A DNA stretch of 22,501 nt from Acidimicrobiaceae bacterium. GTDB lineage: Bacteria; Actinomycetota; Acidimicrobiia; Acidimicrobiales; Ilumatobacteraceae. The notes below the pieces were generated by a model. It was not told where the DNA came from. It worked only from the letters and a program-made list of their open reading frames with translations, and searched no databases. Where the stretch lies: positions 1,881 to 24,381 of the forward strand of contig DMQJ01000226.1 of assembly GCA_003455715.1 (NCBI GenBank), read 5' to 3'. Shown one piece after another: positions 22,180-22,501 of this stretch. Both the position numbers and the translations under genes were made by a program. How positions within the stretch are numbered: the first letter of the stretch is position 1; each line of letters begins with the position of its first letter.

Positions 22180-22489
22180 TCAGACCTTGACGGTACGGAG
22201 ATACAGCAGCCGGGGAATGGTGCTGGCCGCCGCATACTCCTCCGCCCGGGCCAGGAAGCCCGCCGGTGGAGCCGGCTCCTCCATCCGCTGCACCAGCAGG
22301 CCATTGGCGGCAAGCGTGTTCACGTAACGGCTCAGCGGGCGGTGGATGAACGGGATGAACACGTCCTTCTCCACCTCCTCGATGGTTTCGTCCTCCACCA
22401 GGTAGGGGCCGATGCGCCAGTACTGCTCGGGCGGGTCGAGGAACTGGTCGTCGATCCAGCCGCTGTTGGGCGTCTGGAGCAACGGGTGG
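22180..22489 (-). CDS. SAM-dependent methyltransferase, C-terminal fragment (5' end missing)
   Basis: An open frame of about 100 codons that runs to the adapter-like tail at 22490. It reads HPLLQTPNSGWIDDQFLDPP, then WRIGPYLVEDETIEEVEKDV, IHRPLSRYVNTLAANGLLVQ and EEPAPPAGFLARAEEY. This is the C-terminal part of class I methyltransferases of the Methyltransf_11 type, in which the YHRPLS-like segment and the EEPxPP motif close the fold. The SAM-binding N-terminal half is beyond the edge, so the substrate is unknown. A TTG at 22482 could be mistaken for a start, but homology continues upstream of it. The stop lies 21 bp before the rapZ start on the same strand. Confidence 0.75.
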
Positions 22490-22501
22490 AGATCGGAAGA
22501 G
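22490..22501. other. Probable Illumina adapter remnant at the window edge
   Basis: The final 12 bases, AGATCGGAAGAG, equal the start of the standard Illumina TruSeq adapter. They interrupt the methyltransferase frame at the point where its family sequence stops matching, so they are probably not genomic. Confidence 0.85.

Overview
The window is a GC-rich, densely packed bacterial chromosomal segment. The gene repertoire (TetR regulator, LLM-class F420-type oxidoreductase, SHOCT proteins, the rapZ/gap/pgk/tpiA/secG group) and the -10-only, apparently leaderless promoters point to an actinobacterium. An Acidimicrobiia-like source is my best guess, but that is inference from style and gene order, since no rRNA or marker alignment was possible. 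The right edge ends in 12 bases identical to an Illumina adapter, so the sequence is probably the end of an assembled contig.

Left part (1-5553): a catabolic-looking locus. A TetR regulator (cut by the left edge) lies 3 bp behind an acyl-CoA-dehydrogenase-fold flavoprotein on the minus strand. Divergent from it are an alpha/beta hydrolase, a dioxygenase of the 2,5-dihydroxypyridine 5,6-dioxygenase (NicX) family, and an unusual VOC + double-cupin fusion. A 20-bp palindrome sits between the divergent genes and overlaps both candidate -35 boxes, so one TetR operator could control both arms. A second system, a pair of TTTTACGTAAAA palindromes in a 17-bp inverted repeat, lies before the cupin gene. 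An LLM-class oxidoreductase converges on the cupin gene. Together this suggests breakdown of an N-heterocyclic (hydroxypyridine-like) compound by a gene set unlike the classical nic cluster.

Middle (5588-12250): a small membrane SHOCT protein, an acyltransferase-3/SGNH cell-envelope O-acyltransferase, a divergent S9 prolyl-oligopeptidase-type peptidase, a Gmad2-type lipoprotein, a second SHOCT protein, tRNA-Leu(GAG) with a downstream terminator hairpin, and secG.

Right part (12275-22501): one long minus-strand series. Read in transcription order it is a methyltransferase fragment, rapZ, gap, pgk, tpiA, then a five-gene peptide-type ABC importer (binding protein, two permeases, two ATPases), then secG and tRNA-Leu. 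The glycolytic genes are packed (3-bp gap, 8-bp overlap), and the importer genes overlap by ATGA or 8 bp after a hairpin-containing gap behind the binding protein. Compared with the usual actinobacterial order (rapZ-yvcK-whiA...gap-pgk-tpiA-secG), yvcK and whiA are missing from this position and the importer separates tpiA from secG.

No stretch longer than about 190 bp lacks a gene. I saw no CRISPR array, insertion sequence, prophage or rRNA.
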